A DNA stretch of 64,000 nt from Eggerthellaceae bacterium UBA5808 (GTDB lineage Bacteria; Actinomycetota; Coriobacteriia; Coriobacteriales; Eggerthellaceae): contig DIDE01000086.1 of NCBI GenBank assembly GCA_002417975.1, positions 26,581 through 90,580 of the forward strand. Direction: 5' to 3'. Numbering within the stretch: the stretch's first letter is position 1; each line of letters opens with the position of its first letter. Below, one piece after another: positions 54,063-62,913 of this stretch. Made by a program: the position numbers and the translations under genes. The notes beneath the pieces are model-generated. The model had not been told where the DNA came from. It made no database searches and was given only the letters and a program-made list of their open reading frames with translations.

Positions 54063-55358
54063 ATGAGGGATCATTCGCATCATATTCAGATGAACCGCTG
54101 GGAGGCTGTGTGCGCAATGCTCGCACAGTGCTCATTTGAACCTCGGATCGAGACTATTCCAACGGTTGATGCCGTCGACCGAGTTCTTGCTCACCCCGTA
54201 TGTACTAAGATTGCGCAACCCCCCTGTCTTACGTGCAAGCTCGATTCTATTGCAGTGCATTGGTCCGATTTTGAGCAGGGTGTTCCTGATGTCTCTGCAT
54301 GGGAGCGTGGCGTTCAATGGAATTTTGCTAACACAGGCGTTGCAATGCCCGATGGTTTTGATACGGCGATTGTAGTAGAGCATGTCGTAATCGACGATCA
54401 GGGCCAATTGGTGTCGATTGACGCAGCACCTTCGAAGTGCGGGGCAGGAACTATTCCCGAAGGAGCTCGTCTTAAGGCGGGAACTGAGATTATTCCTGCA
54501 GGTAAAAAGCTAAGTCCGTTATTGGCGGCTTCTGCTTTGAGCGGCAATAACTGTCAGGTTGATGTATTCGCTAAGCCACGTGTGGCGTTCATTCCTACCG
54601 GCGATGAGCTTGCTCCTGCAGGGGATGATCTTCCGCGTACGAAGAATGTCGAAAGTAACAGCTTGCTCATTAAAAGTAAGATAGAGCAGTGGGGCGGTTC
54701 TCCGATTTTGTTCGATATCGTGCCTGATGATCCAGCGGCTATCGAAGAAGCTCTTCGTGCTGCGGTGAACGAAGCCGACATCGTTGTACTTAATGCGGGT
54801 TCGTCAAAAGGGTCGGGCGATTGGAGTCTTGAGGTGCTTGATCGTATCGGTACCGTTATTTGTCATCAGACAAATCACGGGCCAGGCCATCATAGTTCTT
54901 ATTCGTTACTTGACGGGACTCCTGTGGTTGGGATTTCGGGACCACCTATGGGCGCATCGTTTACGACTGATTTTTACCTTAGACCGTTAATGTACTCGTT
55001 CCTTGGCCTTTACGTAAAACCGGCTTTCATAAAAGCTCGCCTTGAAGGAGAACTTTCTTCTCATGGCCATGGAGGTCCTAAGGCTCCTGCCCACGGCGAA
55101 GATCGTCCATCCGAGACACTCGGTGATGGATCGTTCTTCTTTGTCCGTCGTATGCGCGTTGTTCAGGATGAAGCAGGGCAAATGATCGTATTTCCCACTG
55201 CTTCCGCTCATCCTGATGCGCTTGAGGCTGACGAAGCGAATGCCTATTATATGCAACCAACGGGAGAAGGAGCGGAGTCTCCGCAGATAGGCGATGTAAT
55301 TACAATCGAGCTTTGCGATAACAGCCTAAGCATAGAGGATCCTGTCACTATTAAATAA
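54063..55358 (+). CDS. Divergent MoeA-like molybdenum-cofactor protein
   Basis: 431 residues from ATG 54063 (AAAGGA eight bases upstream; ATGs at 54054 and 54057 overlap it). MoeA domain order is clear: domain with TVDAVDRVLAHPV, the MogA-like domain with RVAFIPTGDEL (about 182) and VESNSLLI, and a C-terminal beta-barrel. Yet catalytic signatures differ: the usual P..DRS.MDGYA is replaced by PPCLTCKLDSIAVH, GGSSVG.YD by NAGSSKGSGDW and GLPGNP by GISGPPMG. MoeA inserts molybdate into molybdopterin; these changes suggest a paralogue with altered substrate or a non-catalytic role. No other Mo-cofactor genes are in the window. Confidence 0.8.
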   Translation: MRDHSHHIQMNRWEAVCAMLAQCSFEPRIETIPTVDAVDRVLAHPVCTKIAQPPCLTCKLDSIAVHWSDFEQGVPDVSAWERGVQWNFANTGVAMPDGFDTAIVVEHVVIDDQGQLVSIDAAPSKCGAGTIPEGARLKAGTEIIPAGKKLSPLLAASALSGNNCQVDVFAKPRVAFIPTGDELAPAGDDLPRTKNVESNSLLIKSKIEQWGGSPILFDIVPDDPAAIEEALRAAVNEADIVVLNAGSSKGSGDWSLEVLDRIGTVICHQTNHGPGHHSSYSLLDGTPVVGISGPPMGASFTTDFYLRPLMYSFLGLYVKPAFIKARLEGELSSHGHGGPKAPAHGEDRPSETLGDGSFFFVRRMRVVQDEAGQMIVFPTASAHPDALEADEANAYYMQPTGEGAESPQIGDVITIELCDNSLSIEDPVTIK

Positions 55359-55727
55359 TGCGCGTGTGCGACTAATACGCTAATACATGTCCAACACGAG
55401 GCATGAATGGACTAGGTAATGTGCACGCATGCTCGGATGGTGTGCGTGTACAGCAAAAGTGAGATGCAAATAGGTCAAGCAATGTAGTCATGCATGTTTG
55501 AATAATGTGCATACATGGCTAATACGAGGTACGAAAGCATCAAGCGATGTGATAGGCATATTCGAATACACCAGCTGCAAAGCTTGCACTTGTGAATAGG
55601 TTTACTCCTCTCGATATGGCTGTGTATGCCCGATCAGGCAATCGACTTGGCACAGTGGTCGGCTTCGAATTCGACTCGATTTCAAATGATGCGTTTGCAT
55701 TGTGCATAAGTGCATCACATACGAGGT

Positions 55728-55765
55728 GCGAATGGGGCCAGCGTCTGCGAATGGGGCCAGCATCT
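55728..55765. repeat. 19-bp tandem direct repeat
   Basis: GCGAATGGGGCCAGCGTCT (55728-55746) followed immediately by the same with one change (55747-55765). The near identity marks it as a recent duplication. Confidence 0.9.
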
Positions 55766-56049
55766 TCGTTGTAGTTCTCCGATGATCAAGAGACGCATTC
55801 TCTGATTTTGACGGCTAAGTGATATATTTTCTGCTTGCGTGACGGATGTGCGGCACGATGGCAAGCAGAGGCCGAAACGCGAGATTTTTTCACCCACATG
55901 GTATCGGAGAAATTTCGTATCCTATTGGTCGCGCTTTTCATCAGGTGTTATGGAAACGTTTTACTCATTGTCTTAGATTGCAAAACACGAATCGGCCTTT
56001 ACTCGCCAGCGCTTCATCCAAGGCGCTACATTTAGGTTACGTATACGTC

Positions 56050-56127
56050 TCAACAGCATGTTTCTTGGTCAGAATGTATTCGAAAATGCTACCTTGGCAT
56101 CTCCAATAGGTTTCAACAGCATGTTTC
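56050..56127. repeat. Direct repeat TCAACAGCATGTTTC, two copies
   Basis: Identical 15-base copies at 56050-56064 and 56113-56127, 63 bases apart, near the 3' end of the channel gene. Confidence 0.8.
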
Positions 56128-56226
56128 GTCATCGATCTCCTCTTATGCATGAAACCTTATGACTGAATTTTTCAACGCGAAGCGGTGAAAATCTGTTAAA
56201 AAGAGCTCCAAATAATGTCAATGACG

Positions 56227-57057
56227 CTATAGACCCTTTGCACCTTCGGAAGCAGACTCTGCCATAGATTCTTTTGCGGATTCCAACGCAGATTGTGACA
56301 CAGATTCTGCGGCAGATTCCTCTATGAATTCATCCGCGGCTGTTTTTCCGTCTTTGCCATGGAACCGGTTGAGCTCTTCTAGATATCCTGCGGTCACAAT
56401 TGCAGAGGGAAGCGCAACAACGGCGGTGCCGACGAGCGAAGATACCATAGCGACTAAGCGTCCGATTTCGGTTGTTGGATAGAGATCGCCGTACCCGACG
56501 GTGGTAAGCGAAATAACTGCCCAATATACGGCATCGAACAGGGATGGAAATGTTTCTGGCTCGACGTTAAAGATGAGCAATGCTGCCATCAGCGTGTAGA
56601 CGCATACCATTGCAAGTACGGTCAAAAGAGGTTTGCGTTCGTCGTGAAATACCTTGGCGATAATGACAAAACTTGTCGAATAGCGGAGCAGCTTGAATAC
56701 GCGGATAAGTCGTACGAGGCGAACGAGACGCATAAGCTTAAATGCTGGGTTAATGAGTGCTATGCCTGGAAGAATGGACAGCAAGTCGATGAGCGCCATA
56801 GGCGTGAATGGATAGATGAGAAACGAGAGCGCTCCATGCTTGAGTTTTAGATCGGCGGTAATCCATCGCCCCAGGTAATCAGCGATAAAAATGATTGTAC
56901 ATACGATATCGACTGCATCAAGAAGTGCACCCGATTCCCTAAAGCATAAGGGAAGAAGGCTGACGATAATGATGACGCTCATAATGTAGCCATAGGTATG
57001 AGCGAGTTGGTTATCCTGATTGCGGAATTCGAAGACTTGTGCGAGTAGTGCTCTCAT
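56227..57057 (-). CDS. Voltage-gated-type potassium channel, Ser/Glu-repeat tail
   Basis: 276 residues. Six helices with S4-like FKLMRLVRLVRLIRVFKLLR and filter TTVGYGDLYP; core like the channel at 28302 but without zinc ribbons. The last 36 residues repeat ES.A/ES.S tetrapeptides encoded by 12-bp units. ATG 57057 overlaps the upstream hydrolase stop, so both are co-transcribed. K+ selectivity is inferred from the filter. Confidence 0.9.
   Translation of the reverse strand: MRALLAQVFEFRNQDNQLAHTYGYIMSVIIIVSLLPLCFRESGALLDAVDIVCTIIFIADYLGRWITADLKLKHGALSFLIYPFTPMALIDLLSILPGIALINPAFKLMRLVRLVRLIRVFKLLRYSTSFVIIAKVFHDERKPLLTVLAMVCVYTLMAALLIFNVEPETFPSLFDAVYWAVISLTTVGYGDLYPTTEIGRLVAMVSSLVGTAVVALPSAIVTAGYLEELNRFHGKDGKTAADEFIEESAAESVSQSALESAKESMAESASEGAKGL
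56245..56328. repeat. 12-bp tandem repeats in the channel tail
   Basis: Seven 12-base units, consensus TTCTGCGGCAGA, in register from 56245 to 56328; they encode the ES.. tetrapeptides on the minus strand. Confidence 0.85.
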
Positions 57058-58508
57058 AACGTGCTCCTTGATGATATGTCGTGCATTTGATGCGGATATG
57101 CAACGCTAGCGGTGCTTTCGGATGAGGTACATACGTTGGCGTTCTCAGGAGAGGTACACACATTGGTGGTACTTTCGAGAGAGTTGCACACTTCTGCAGT
57201 ACTCCCAAGGGAGGTGCATGCATTTGTAGTACTTTCAGGAGATGCGTGCACAGTGGCATCCTTAAGAGAAACTTCTTCGCTGGTGGCACGCTCAAGAAAT
57301 GCGTGCACAGTGGACGCATACGCGTGCGGATCAACAAAGAATGACAGTACATGGCCTGCGCCTGGAACAAGATGCAACTCTTTGCATGAAGACGCACATG
57401 CGCGGTAGAGTTCAACTGACATGCGTGATGGAATAAATCGATCTTGTTCGCCATGAAATAGCAGGATAGGAACGGAAGCCTGACGAAGTGCGGGAAGCGC
57501 TGAAGCTGTGCGAAATGCTTCGATACCTTGTTCTGATGCGTAATGATCAGCAGATGCAGTGAGGAGCGAAGCAGGAAGAAGCGTATGTTTAAGGACGGCT
57601 TTAAAGATTGCGTCTACGCTGGTAAAAGCGCTATCGGAGATGAGAGCGTACACCGAAGAGGGCGTATCACGTGCGAGGCAGAGTGTTGCAAACGCTCCCA
57701 TAGAATGTCCGTGCACGACGATGCGCGCTGATGGATCGCGCCGCTTTATATAGGTGATCCAGGTGCGAAGATCGTTGCTGTCAGTCCAGCCCATACCAAT
57801 AGTTGATCCTTCGCTGTCGCCATGAGCACGCAGATCAGGAATGAGCACGTTGAATCCCCATTGCGCATACATGAGCGCATAAGGTTCCATTTCCGTATGC
57901 TCGCCCCGATAACCATGCACCAAAATCACCCAAGGTTTTGCAGCTGTACTAGGCAAGGATGATATAGGTAAATTTTGATTGCCAATTGTGGCCGAGGGTT
58001 TTGCTTCATCTGCTGACGTGCGCAGTGTCTGCAGACTATCAGCTACGTGGCGCTGATCCGAGGTACAGACCGTTTGACTATCAGCTATGGGTGCCTGCAT
58101 GTGGTCAACTATGGGGGTCTGCAGATTTACTGCCTTTGGTGAGTGCGGTTGGATGGGCGGATAGATAAACCCAGCTAGTGAGTATGATCCATCTGCCGAG
58201 GGAACGCGGACTTTTTCGATATTCTGTCGATTACCAAGCCATGTATGCAGCGATGATTCGAGTTCTCGCGCATGCTGCTCGATGAGTGGTCGTACTTCTG
58301 GGGGGCACGAAAAAGGAGGGATGATACTTTTGCCATGTGCCGTGCTATCTGACGATTCGACCATATGCTTGATCTCGGGGTTGTCGCTATCAAAGGTGAA
58401 ATGTACCAGTTTGCGGGCTAGATGCTGCGTGGTACGAACTGCTACGATAGCAAGTGCGCCTCCTAAGCATAAAGGGAGTACACATCGCTTGAGTGTTGTC
58501 GATTTCAT
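57054..58508 (-). CDS. Membrane-anchored alpha/beta hydrolase with repeat tail
   Basis: 484 residues from ATG 58508, GGAGG six bases upstream; the frame to 58595 has no support. One N-terminal helix (about 8-25) anchors the protein; the hydrolase domain (about 90-410) is of the BAAT/esterase type with oxyanion HGYRGEHTE, nucleophile VHGHSMGAF, acid HGEQDRF and GAGH. A variable linker at about 130-180 and a tail from about 400 to 470 are built of DNA repeats; the tail has decapeptides such as TNVCTSPEN. The tail repeats begin right after the final helix STVHAFLERA and resemble it. Co-transcribed with the channel gene. Confidence 0.87.
   Translation of the reverse strand: MKSTTLKRCVLPLCLGGALAIVAVRTTQHLARKLVHFTFDSDNPEIKHMVESSDSTAHGKSIIPPFSCPPEVRPLIEQHARELESSLHTWLGNRQNIEKVRVPSADGSYSLAGFIYPPIQPHSPKAVNLQTPIVDHMQAPIADSQTVCTSDQRHVADSLQTLRTSADEAKPSATIGNQNLPISSLPSTAAKPWVILVHGYRGEHTEMEPYALMYAQWGFNVLIPDLRAHGDSEGSTIGMGWTDSNDLRTWITYIKRRDPSARIVVHGHSMGAFATLCLARDTPSSVYALISDSAFTSVDAIFKAVLKHTLLPASLLTASADHYASEQGIEAFRTASALPALRQASVPILLFHGEQDRFIPSRMSVELYRACASSCKELHLVPGAGHVLSFFVDPHAYASTVHAFLERATSEEVSLKDATVHASPESTTNACTSLGSTAEVCNSLESTTNVCTSPENANVCTSSESTASVAYPHQMHDISSRSTL
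57109..57312. repeat. 27/30-bp tandem repeats in the hydrolase tail
   Basis: Seven units: 57109-57138, 57139-57165, 57166-57195, 57196-57225, 57226-57255, 57256-57282 and 57283-57312, lengths 30 or 27, all multiples of three. Shared cores are GTACTTTC and GTGCACA. The unit nearest the domain encodes the native final helix. Confidence 0.85.
58026..58130. repeat. Degenerate repeats in the hydrolase linker
   Basis: GACTATCAGCTA occurs twice (near 58034 and 58076) and GTCAACTATGG once (near 58103), with GTCTGCAG at both ends. Weak, but in the same gene as the tail repeats. Confidence 0.55.
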
Positions 58509-58702
58509 ATGATGCCTCCTGATGGACATAGTATCAGTTACACCCCATTTGCACCGCTTCGTACTGATTTTACAGTGGAAATAGCTGCGGAACATAACCT
58601 ATATGGGTACAATACATCCGTTACGGAGTTTTTGAGGTGCCATGTTGCGCTGAAGAAGCGCCACGGATACTGGTTCCTTTGTAATGGAAGAGAGAAGATG
58701 TA

Positions 58703-59995
58703 ATGAATCCGCTTGTTATCATTCCGACGTTCATATCCGCGCGTGCACGGAAAACGGGTACGTCGCCTGTCAATACCTACGATCATCCAACTCCTCTAAG
58801 TCAATCTGGAGAACTTGAACGCTGCCTTAAGGCGTTGACGCGGGTTGATGGCATAGGGCAGATTGCTATTTTGGTTGCTGCCGAACCTCATGTCGAAGTC
58901 AAAGCATTTGAAAAGGTACAACACATTGCGAACGAGTTTCCGTCGCTCCATACGTTAATCATTGGCGGTACCGAGCTTATGCTGATTCGTCAACGCATGG
59001 AACAGCTGAACCTCGGGTCGCTTGACGAAGAAATTGGTCTTGTCGGCTATGGTGCTATTCGCAATCTTGGCCTTGTCGTCGCGAACATCCTTGGATTTGA
59101 TTCGGTCGTTTTTCTTGATGACGATGAAGTTATCGAAGATCCGTCATTTTTGCTTAAGGCAATGTACGGGCTGGGAAAGCTTACGCGCAGAGGTATTCCT
59201 ATTCTTGCCAAGACAGGCTATTACGTGAATGCCCAAGGCACCTATCATTCGATGAGCCAATCTAAGTGGTACAACCATTATTGGCAACAAGGCGCAGCTT
59301 TTAATGAATGGATCGATGCAGCAATGCAGGGTCCTCGTCTTTCCCGCTCAAACCACGTATGCGGTGGTTGCTTAGCGCTACATCGCGAGGCGTTTCGTCG
59401 TTTAAGCTTTGACCCCTGGATTGTTCGTGGTGAAGACCTTGACTATCTTTTGAATCTTCGTATGTATGGTTCTGATATCTGGTTCGATAATCAATGGAGT
59501 CTCGTTCATCTTCCGCCGCGTACGCGTAGCGAAGGATTGCGCTTTAGACAGGATATATTCCGTTGGCTTTATGAGTATCGCAAAGTTGAGTACAGTCGTA
59601 CGCAAATCGATTTGCAGCAGGTTAAGCCGTCATCGCTTGAACCATATCCAGGACCGTTCCTTGAACCGGGGATTACACGACGCATTAAGCGGACCGCGTT
59701 TTTGCGGAGTCTTGGTCGTCCTGACAAGAGTGCCTACCGTAAAGCTGCTAAGGCAGCAACTGGTGGAGCAACTGCGTATGCTCAAAAGAATTGCACCAAA
59801 TATTTTGGATTTCAGCATATATGGCCCGAACTTATGGCGCGAACAGAAAACGATAAGATTCTTCATACGGCACTTTTGCAGTCTGCCGTGCGTCACCAGA
59901 TTATTGGTGAGACACAAGGACAGGTTCAAGAGGCGCAAACGGGTATTGATCCTGGTGCGACGAGTGAAATACGTCTTAATCTGGCAGATGAATAG
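58703..59995 (+). CDS. Family 2-like glycosyltransferase
   Basis: 430 residues. GT-A type: NPLVIIPTF at the start, a nucleotide-binding region, and the metal-binding FLDDDEVIEDPSF (about residue 138), then CGGCLALHREAF and VRGEDLDYLLNLRMYG (ED of the acceptor side). The C-terminal 120 residues are unassigned with a Lys/Ala-rich helix. No membrane helix or signal peptide, so it works in the cytoplasm on an unknown sugar. Monocistronic between an operon on the other strand and the TSUP gene. Confidence 0.83.
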   Translation: MNPLVIIPTFISARARKTGTSPVNTYDHPTPLSQSGELERCLKALTRVDGIGQIAILVAAEPHVEVKAFEKVQHIANEFPSLHTLIIGGTELMLIRQRMEQLNLGSLDEEIGLVGYGAIRNLGLVVANILGFDSVVFLDDDEVIEDPSFLLKAMYGLGKLTRRGIPILAKTGYYVNAQGTYHSMSQSKWYNHYWQQGAAFNEWIDAAMQGPRLSRSNHVCGGCLALHREAFRRLSFDPWIVRGEDLDYLLNLRMYGSDIWFDNQWSLVHLPPRTRSEGLRFRQDIFRWLYEYRKVEYSRTQIDLQQVKPSSLEPYPGPFLEPGITRRIKRTAFLRSLGRPDKSAYRKAAKAATGGATAYAQKNCTKYFGFQHIWPELMARTENDKILHTALLQSAVRHQIIGETQGQVQEAQTGIDPGATSEIRLNLADE

Positions 59996-60095
59996 ATCGG
60001 CATGAATGTGCTGTTGAGCGCGAGATCACGGGTGGCCGGTGTACATCGTTGCTGGATGCATCGGCGTGCCATCACTAGGGGAGTAAACGCATAAC

Positions 60096-61076
60096 ATGGA
60101 TATTACGACCTGCTGTATAGCCTTGCTCGTTGGCGTGGTTGTCGGCGTTCTTTCGGGGATGCTCGGTATTGGTGGTGGAACCATCATGGTACCGATGTTC
60201 CGTTTGGGATTTGGTCTATCGGCAATTCAAGCAACAGCGACATCGCTGTTTACGATTATCCCTACATCGCTTGCGGGGTGCATCGTACATATACGCCAGC
60301 ATTCATGCGTTATACCGCTTGGTCTTGCTGCGGGTTGTGCCGGGGCGTGTTTGTCGCCGCTGGGTGTATGGTTTGCGCGGATGTCTCCTTCATGGGCTAT
60401 TATGGCTGCCGCAGCAGTGGTTATTGCTTACTCGGCCTTTACTATGTTGCGCAAAGGCTTGGCTATGCCGCGCAAAAATGTATCAGATTCTTCGGGTGCT
60501 TGCTGTGATGCAAAGTCAAGTGATGCTGCGCATAAAGGTGATTCAACCTGCGATGATACAAAGGTATCTGCTTCTACAATGCAAAGTGCGGCTGGTTCAA
60601 CTGCTGTCGGTCCAACTGCTATCGATTCAACTGCAACTGGCTCAACTACTGATGAATCTTGCATTTCTGCATCGCCATTATCAAAGACAGCAGATGACAG
60701 GCCTGCGCTTAAAACTATGATTGTCAAAGGTGCGCTTATTGGTCTTATTGCTGGTCTGGCCTCGGGATATGTTGGTGTGGGCGGTGGATTTTTGATGGTA
60801 CCGCTCTTTTTGTCATTCGTTGGTATTTCGATGCACCAAGCATCAGGAACGTCGCTCATAGCAGTAACCATATTGGCGATTCCTGGCACGATTGAACAGA
60901 TTATTTTTGGGAATGTTGTTATTGCCGAGGGGTGTGCCCTTGCAATTGGCTCAATTCCTGGGGCATTAATCGGAGCAGCGATCGTTAAGTATGTTCCTGA
61001 GCGCATGCTCAAACTTGTTTTTGGCGGCGTCTTACTTGTGACAGCGGTATTCCTTATCGTCAATGAGTTTCTATAA
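60096..61076 (+). CDS. TSUP family permease with extended linker
   Basis: 326 residues. Two TSUP half-repeats: GVLSGMLGIGGGTIMVPMF (about 13-32) and GLASGYVGVGGGFLMVPLF (about 220-240), about eight helices. Between halves is a polar segment of about 70 residues (about 125-200) with Cys, Ser and Thr, including a 5-residue repeat. The half-repeats show strong internal symmetry (ATATSLFTI and ASGTSLIAV). Substrate unknown; differs in length from the TSUP at 7846. Confidence 0.88.
   Translation: MDITTCCIALLVGVVVGVLSGMLGIGGGTIMVPMFRLGFGLSAIQATATSLFTIIPTSLAGCIVHIRQHSCVIPLGLAAGCAGACLSPLGVWFARMSPSWAIMAAAAVVIAYSAFTMLRKGLAMPRKNVSDSSGACCDAKSSDAAHKGDSTCDDTKVSASTMQSAAGSTAVGPTAIDSTATGSTTDESCISASPLSKTADDRPALKTMIVKGALIGLIAGLASGYVGVGGGFLMVPLFLSFVGISMHQASGTSLIAVTILAIPGTIEQIIFGNVVIAEGCALAIGSIPGALIGAAIVKYVPERMLKLVFGGVLLVTAVFLIVNEFL
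60588..60647. repeat. 15-bp tandem repeats in the TSUP linker
   Basis: Four 15-base units (60588, 60603, 60618, 60633), each ending in TCAACT or CCAACT, encoding AAGST, AVGPT, AIDST and ATGST. Confidence 0.88.
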
Positions 61077-61124
61077 TCCAATGGTTAGATAGTACGCAAG
61101 CACGTAATTGGTGCGTGCATACGC

Positions 61125-61283
61125 TTACGCTGCAAAGGTGTAGGAAACTCGTGAACGTAGACGATCACTCATTAGATGCTTATTCTTAACAGGAACGTTT
61201 ACGGTATCGTTCAAAGAGTAACGTCCACCGATCAAAGGCTTTTTTGAATCGGATACGCGATACGGTTGTACGATACTCATCAT
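61125..61283 (-). CDS. Possible 52-residue small protein
   Basis: The minus-strand frame from ATG 61283 has natural codon choice and a polar, basic product (SDSKKPLIGGRYSLND, VPVKNKHLMSDRLRSRVSY). There is no clear ribosome site and no similarity that I recognise. It fills the gap between the TSUP gene and the sensor kinase gene. Could be real or chance. Confidence 0.25.
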   Translation of the reverse strand: MMSIVQPYRVSDSKKPLIGGRYSLNDTVNVPVKNKHLMSDRLRSRVSYTFAA

Positions 61284-61313
61284 AGGAATACAGCGGTAAA
61301 AGGATGTTCGCTC

Positions 61314-62636
61314 ATGATTAAATGTTCTCGTCAGATGCACTATGTGCTCTTCGGAGGCGCACTTTTGTGCATTGCCGCCGTAAGTGGTGTGGTGCTGGTA
61401 ATGAGCCTTCTTGCCACTGATCGTCCAAATGCGCTCATGTTCTGCGACGGTATGGTGTTCACTGCATGTCTACTTATTTCGTTGCGCATTCTGCTTGATC
61501 CCGATCGTGTGCGTGCGGGACAGACCGATTCGATTCTCAATCTTGCGAGTAAGACACTTGCCCAAATGAGTGATGGCGATGGCCTTAATATCGGAAGTGC
61601 TCAAGGAATATGCGAGATGCTCTTGCCAGCAACTCGTGCAGTTGCGGTTGCAGTAACCGATACGCAAGATATTCTAGGGTATGCAGGGTGTGACCAGGAT
61701 TTGAACCCCGCTGGTGCCCCTATTCGAACTATTGCGACGCACGCAACGATTAAAGATGGACGTATGCGGATTATTCGATCCGCTCAAGAAATTGGATTTC
61801 CTGTTAATCGTCATACGATCAATGCTGCGATTATCGTCCCTCTTAATGTGAGCGGGAAACCTGTTGGCACATTGAAATTTTATTACGATACGCCGCATCA
61901 GCTTAATGAAACGCAGCAGTCGATCGCTGCTGGTTTTGGTGAGCTCCTTTCTACGCAAGTGGCGGCTTCGGCGCTCGATCAGCAGCGTAAATTGGCAACG
62001 TCAATGGAGCTCAAAGCATTACAAAGTCAGATTAATCCGCATTTCTTATTCAATACGATCAACACCATTACGTCGTTCATCCGGACCGATCCCGATAAAG
62101 CACGTGAGCTTATGCGTGACTTTGCCACCTTTTATCGAGGCACGCTCGAAAACGATTCCGATTTGATTCCCTTGTCTCAAGAACTTGAGCAGACGCAGCG
62201 CTATTTGCATTTTGAGATTGCGCGATTTGGCGAAGATCGATTGAAATTGATTGCTCATTTGCCCGAGAACCTCCACAACGTACTTATTCCCGCATTTCTT
62301 ATTCAGCCTCTAGCCGAAAATGCCGTACGCCATGCAATGCCAGCCGAAGGATGCCTGCATATCACCGTTGATGCAACGTCGTCGGGCGACGATTTAAAGG
62401 TGCGTATCGCCGATGATGGCGTTGGCATGAGCGAAGAACGTCGTCGTACAATTCTTAATGTTGAATCTCATACTGGCCTTGGAATTGCGGTTCGCAACAT
62501 CAATGATCGTATCCTTGGATATTACGGAAATGAATCGTATTTGCATGTTGAAAGTACGCAGGGCGTCGGGACAGTAGTGACGCTTTTTCTCCGTGATGGA
62601 TGTTTGCGCTCCACGGAACGAACACACGGATTATAA
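61314..62636 (+). CDS. LytS-type sensor histidine kinase
   Basis: 440 residues from ATG 61314 (AAAAGGA upstream; frame to 61266 unlikely). Two membrane helices (about 8-30 and 40-58), a GAF-like domain (about 75-215), then a His_kinase/HATPase_c module: LKALQSQINPHFLFNTINTI with the phospho-accepting His (about 250), PLAENAVRHAM (N box), ADDGVGMS and TGLGIAVRNI. This is the LytS/YehU class. The LytTR response regulator follows after 277 bases with its own possible promoter. Signal probably intracellular through GAF; target genes unknown. Confidence 0.92.
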   Translation: MIKCSRQMHYVLFGGALLCIAAVSGVVLVMSLLATDRPNALMFCDGMVFTACLLISLRILLDPDRVRAGQTDSILNLASKTLAQMSDGDGLNIGSAQGICEMLLPATRAVAVAVTDTQDILGYAGCDQDLNPAGAPIRTIATHATIKDGRMRIIRSAQEIGFPVNRHTINAAIIVPLNVSGKPVGTLKFYYDTPHQLNETQQSIAAGFGELLSTQVAASALDQQRKLATSMELKALQSQINPHFLFNTINTITSFIRTDPDKARELMRDFATFYRGTLENDSDLIPLSQELEQTQRYLHFEIARFGEDRLKLIAHLPENLHNVLIPAFLIQPLAENAVRHAMPAEGCLHITVDATSSGDDLKVRIADDGVGMSEERRRTILNVESHTGLGIAVRNINDRILGYYGNESYLHVESTQGVGTVVTLFLRDGCLRSTERTHGL

Positions 62637-62913
62637 TTCTCAATTTTATTTGGCACCATGCACGAATCTGCACAACATACATATGCATGCGTGTTGAGAC
62701 CGTAGCTATGCAGGAACCTGAATGTAGCGATTTGCATATGCACGTTGAACATGGAAAAAGTAGGTACTAAGACGGATGTGTGACACAACTGTTCTAACAT
62801 CAAAAAAAGAAATGCGATGATGCGCGCATCGAAAATCGTCGACTATGATATATTCAAGGTCAACAGAGGAATATCGGTGGGGGATTTTGTATGCACGTAT
62901 GAAAGGAGTTCTC

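Larger units (their letters stand above)
55359..56226. other. Gene-poor 868-base region with degenerate repeats
   Basis: No gene with a ribosome site and known similarity. ACGAGG-type elements recur at 55396-55410, 55524-55538 and 55721-55735, each followed by related CATGCATG or AATGTG stretches, and two better direct repeats occur (55728-55765; 56050-56127). A 60-codon frame at 55592-55774 (GNRLGTVVGFEFD) might be a remnant; not supported. It looks like decayed or expanded non-coding DNA. Confidence 0.55.

Noticed and set aside
55592..55774. 60-codon frame with GNRLGTVVGFEFD
   Set aside because: Slight likeness to a PRC-barrel start, but no ribosome site and its end is the 19-bp repeat.
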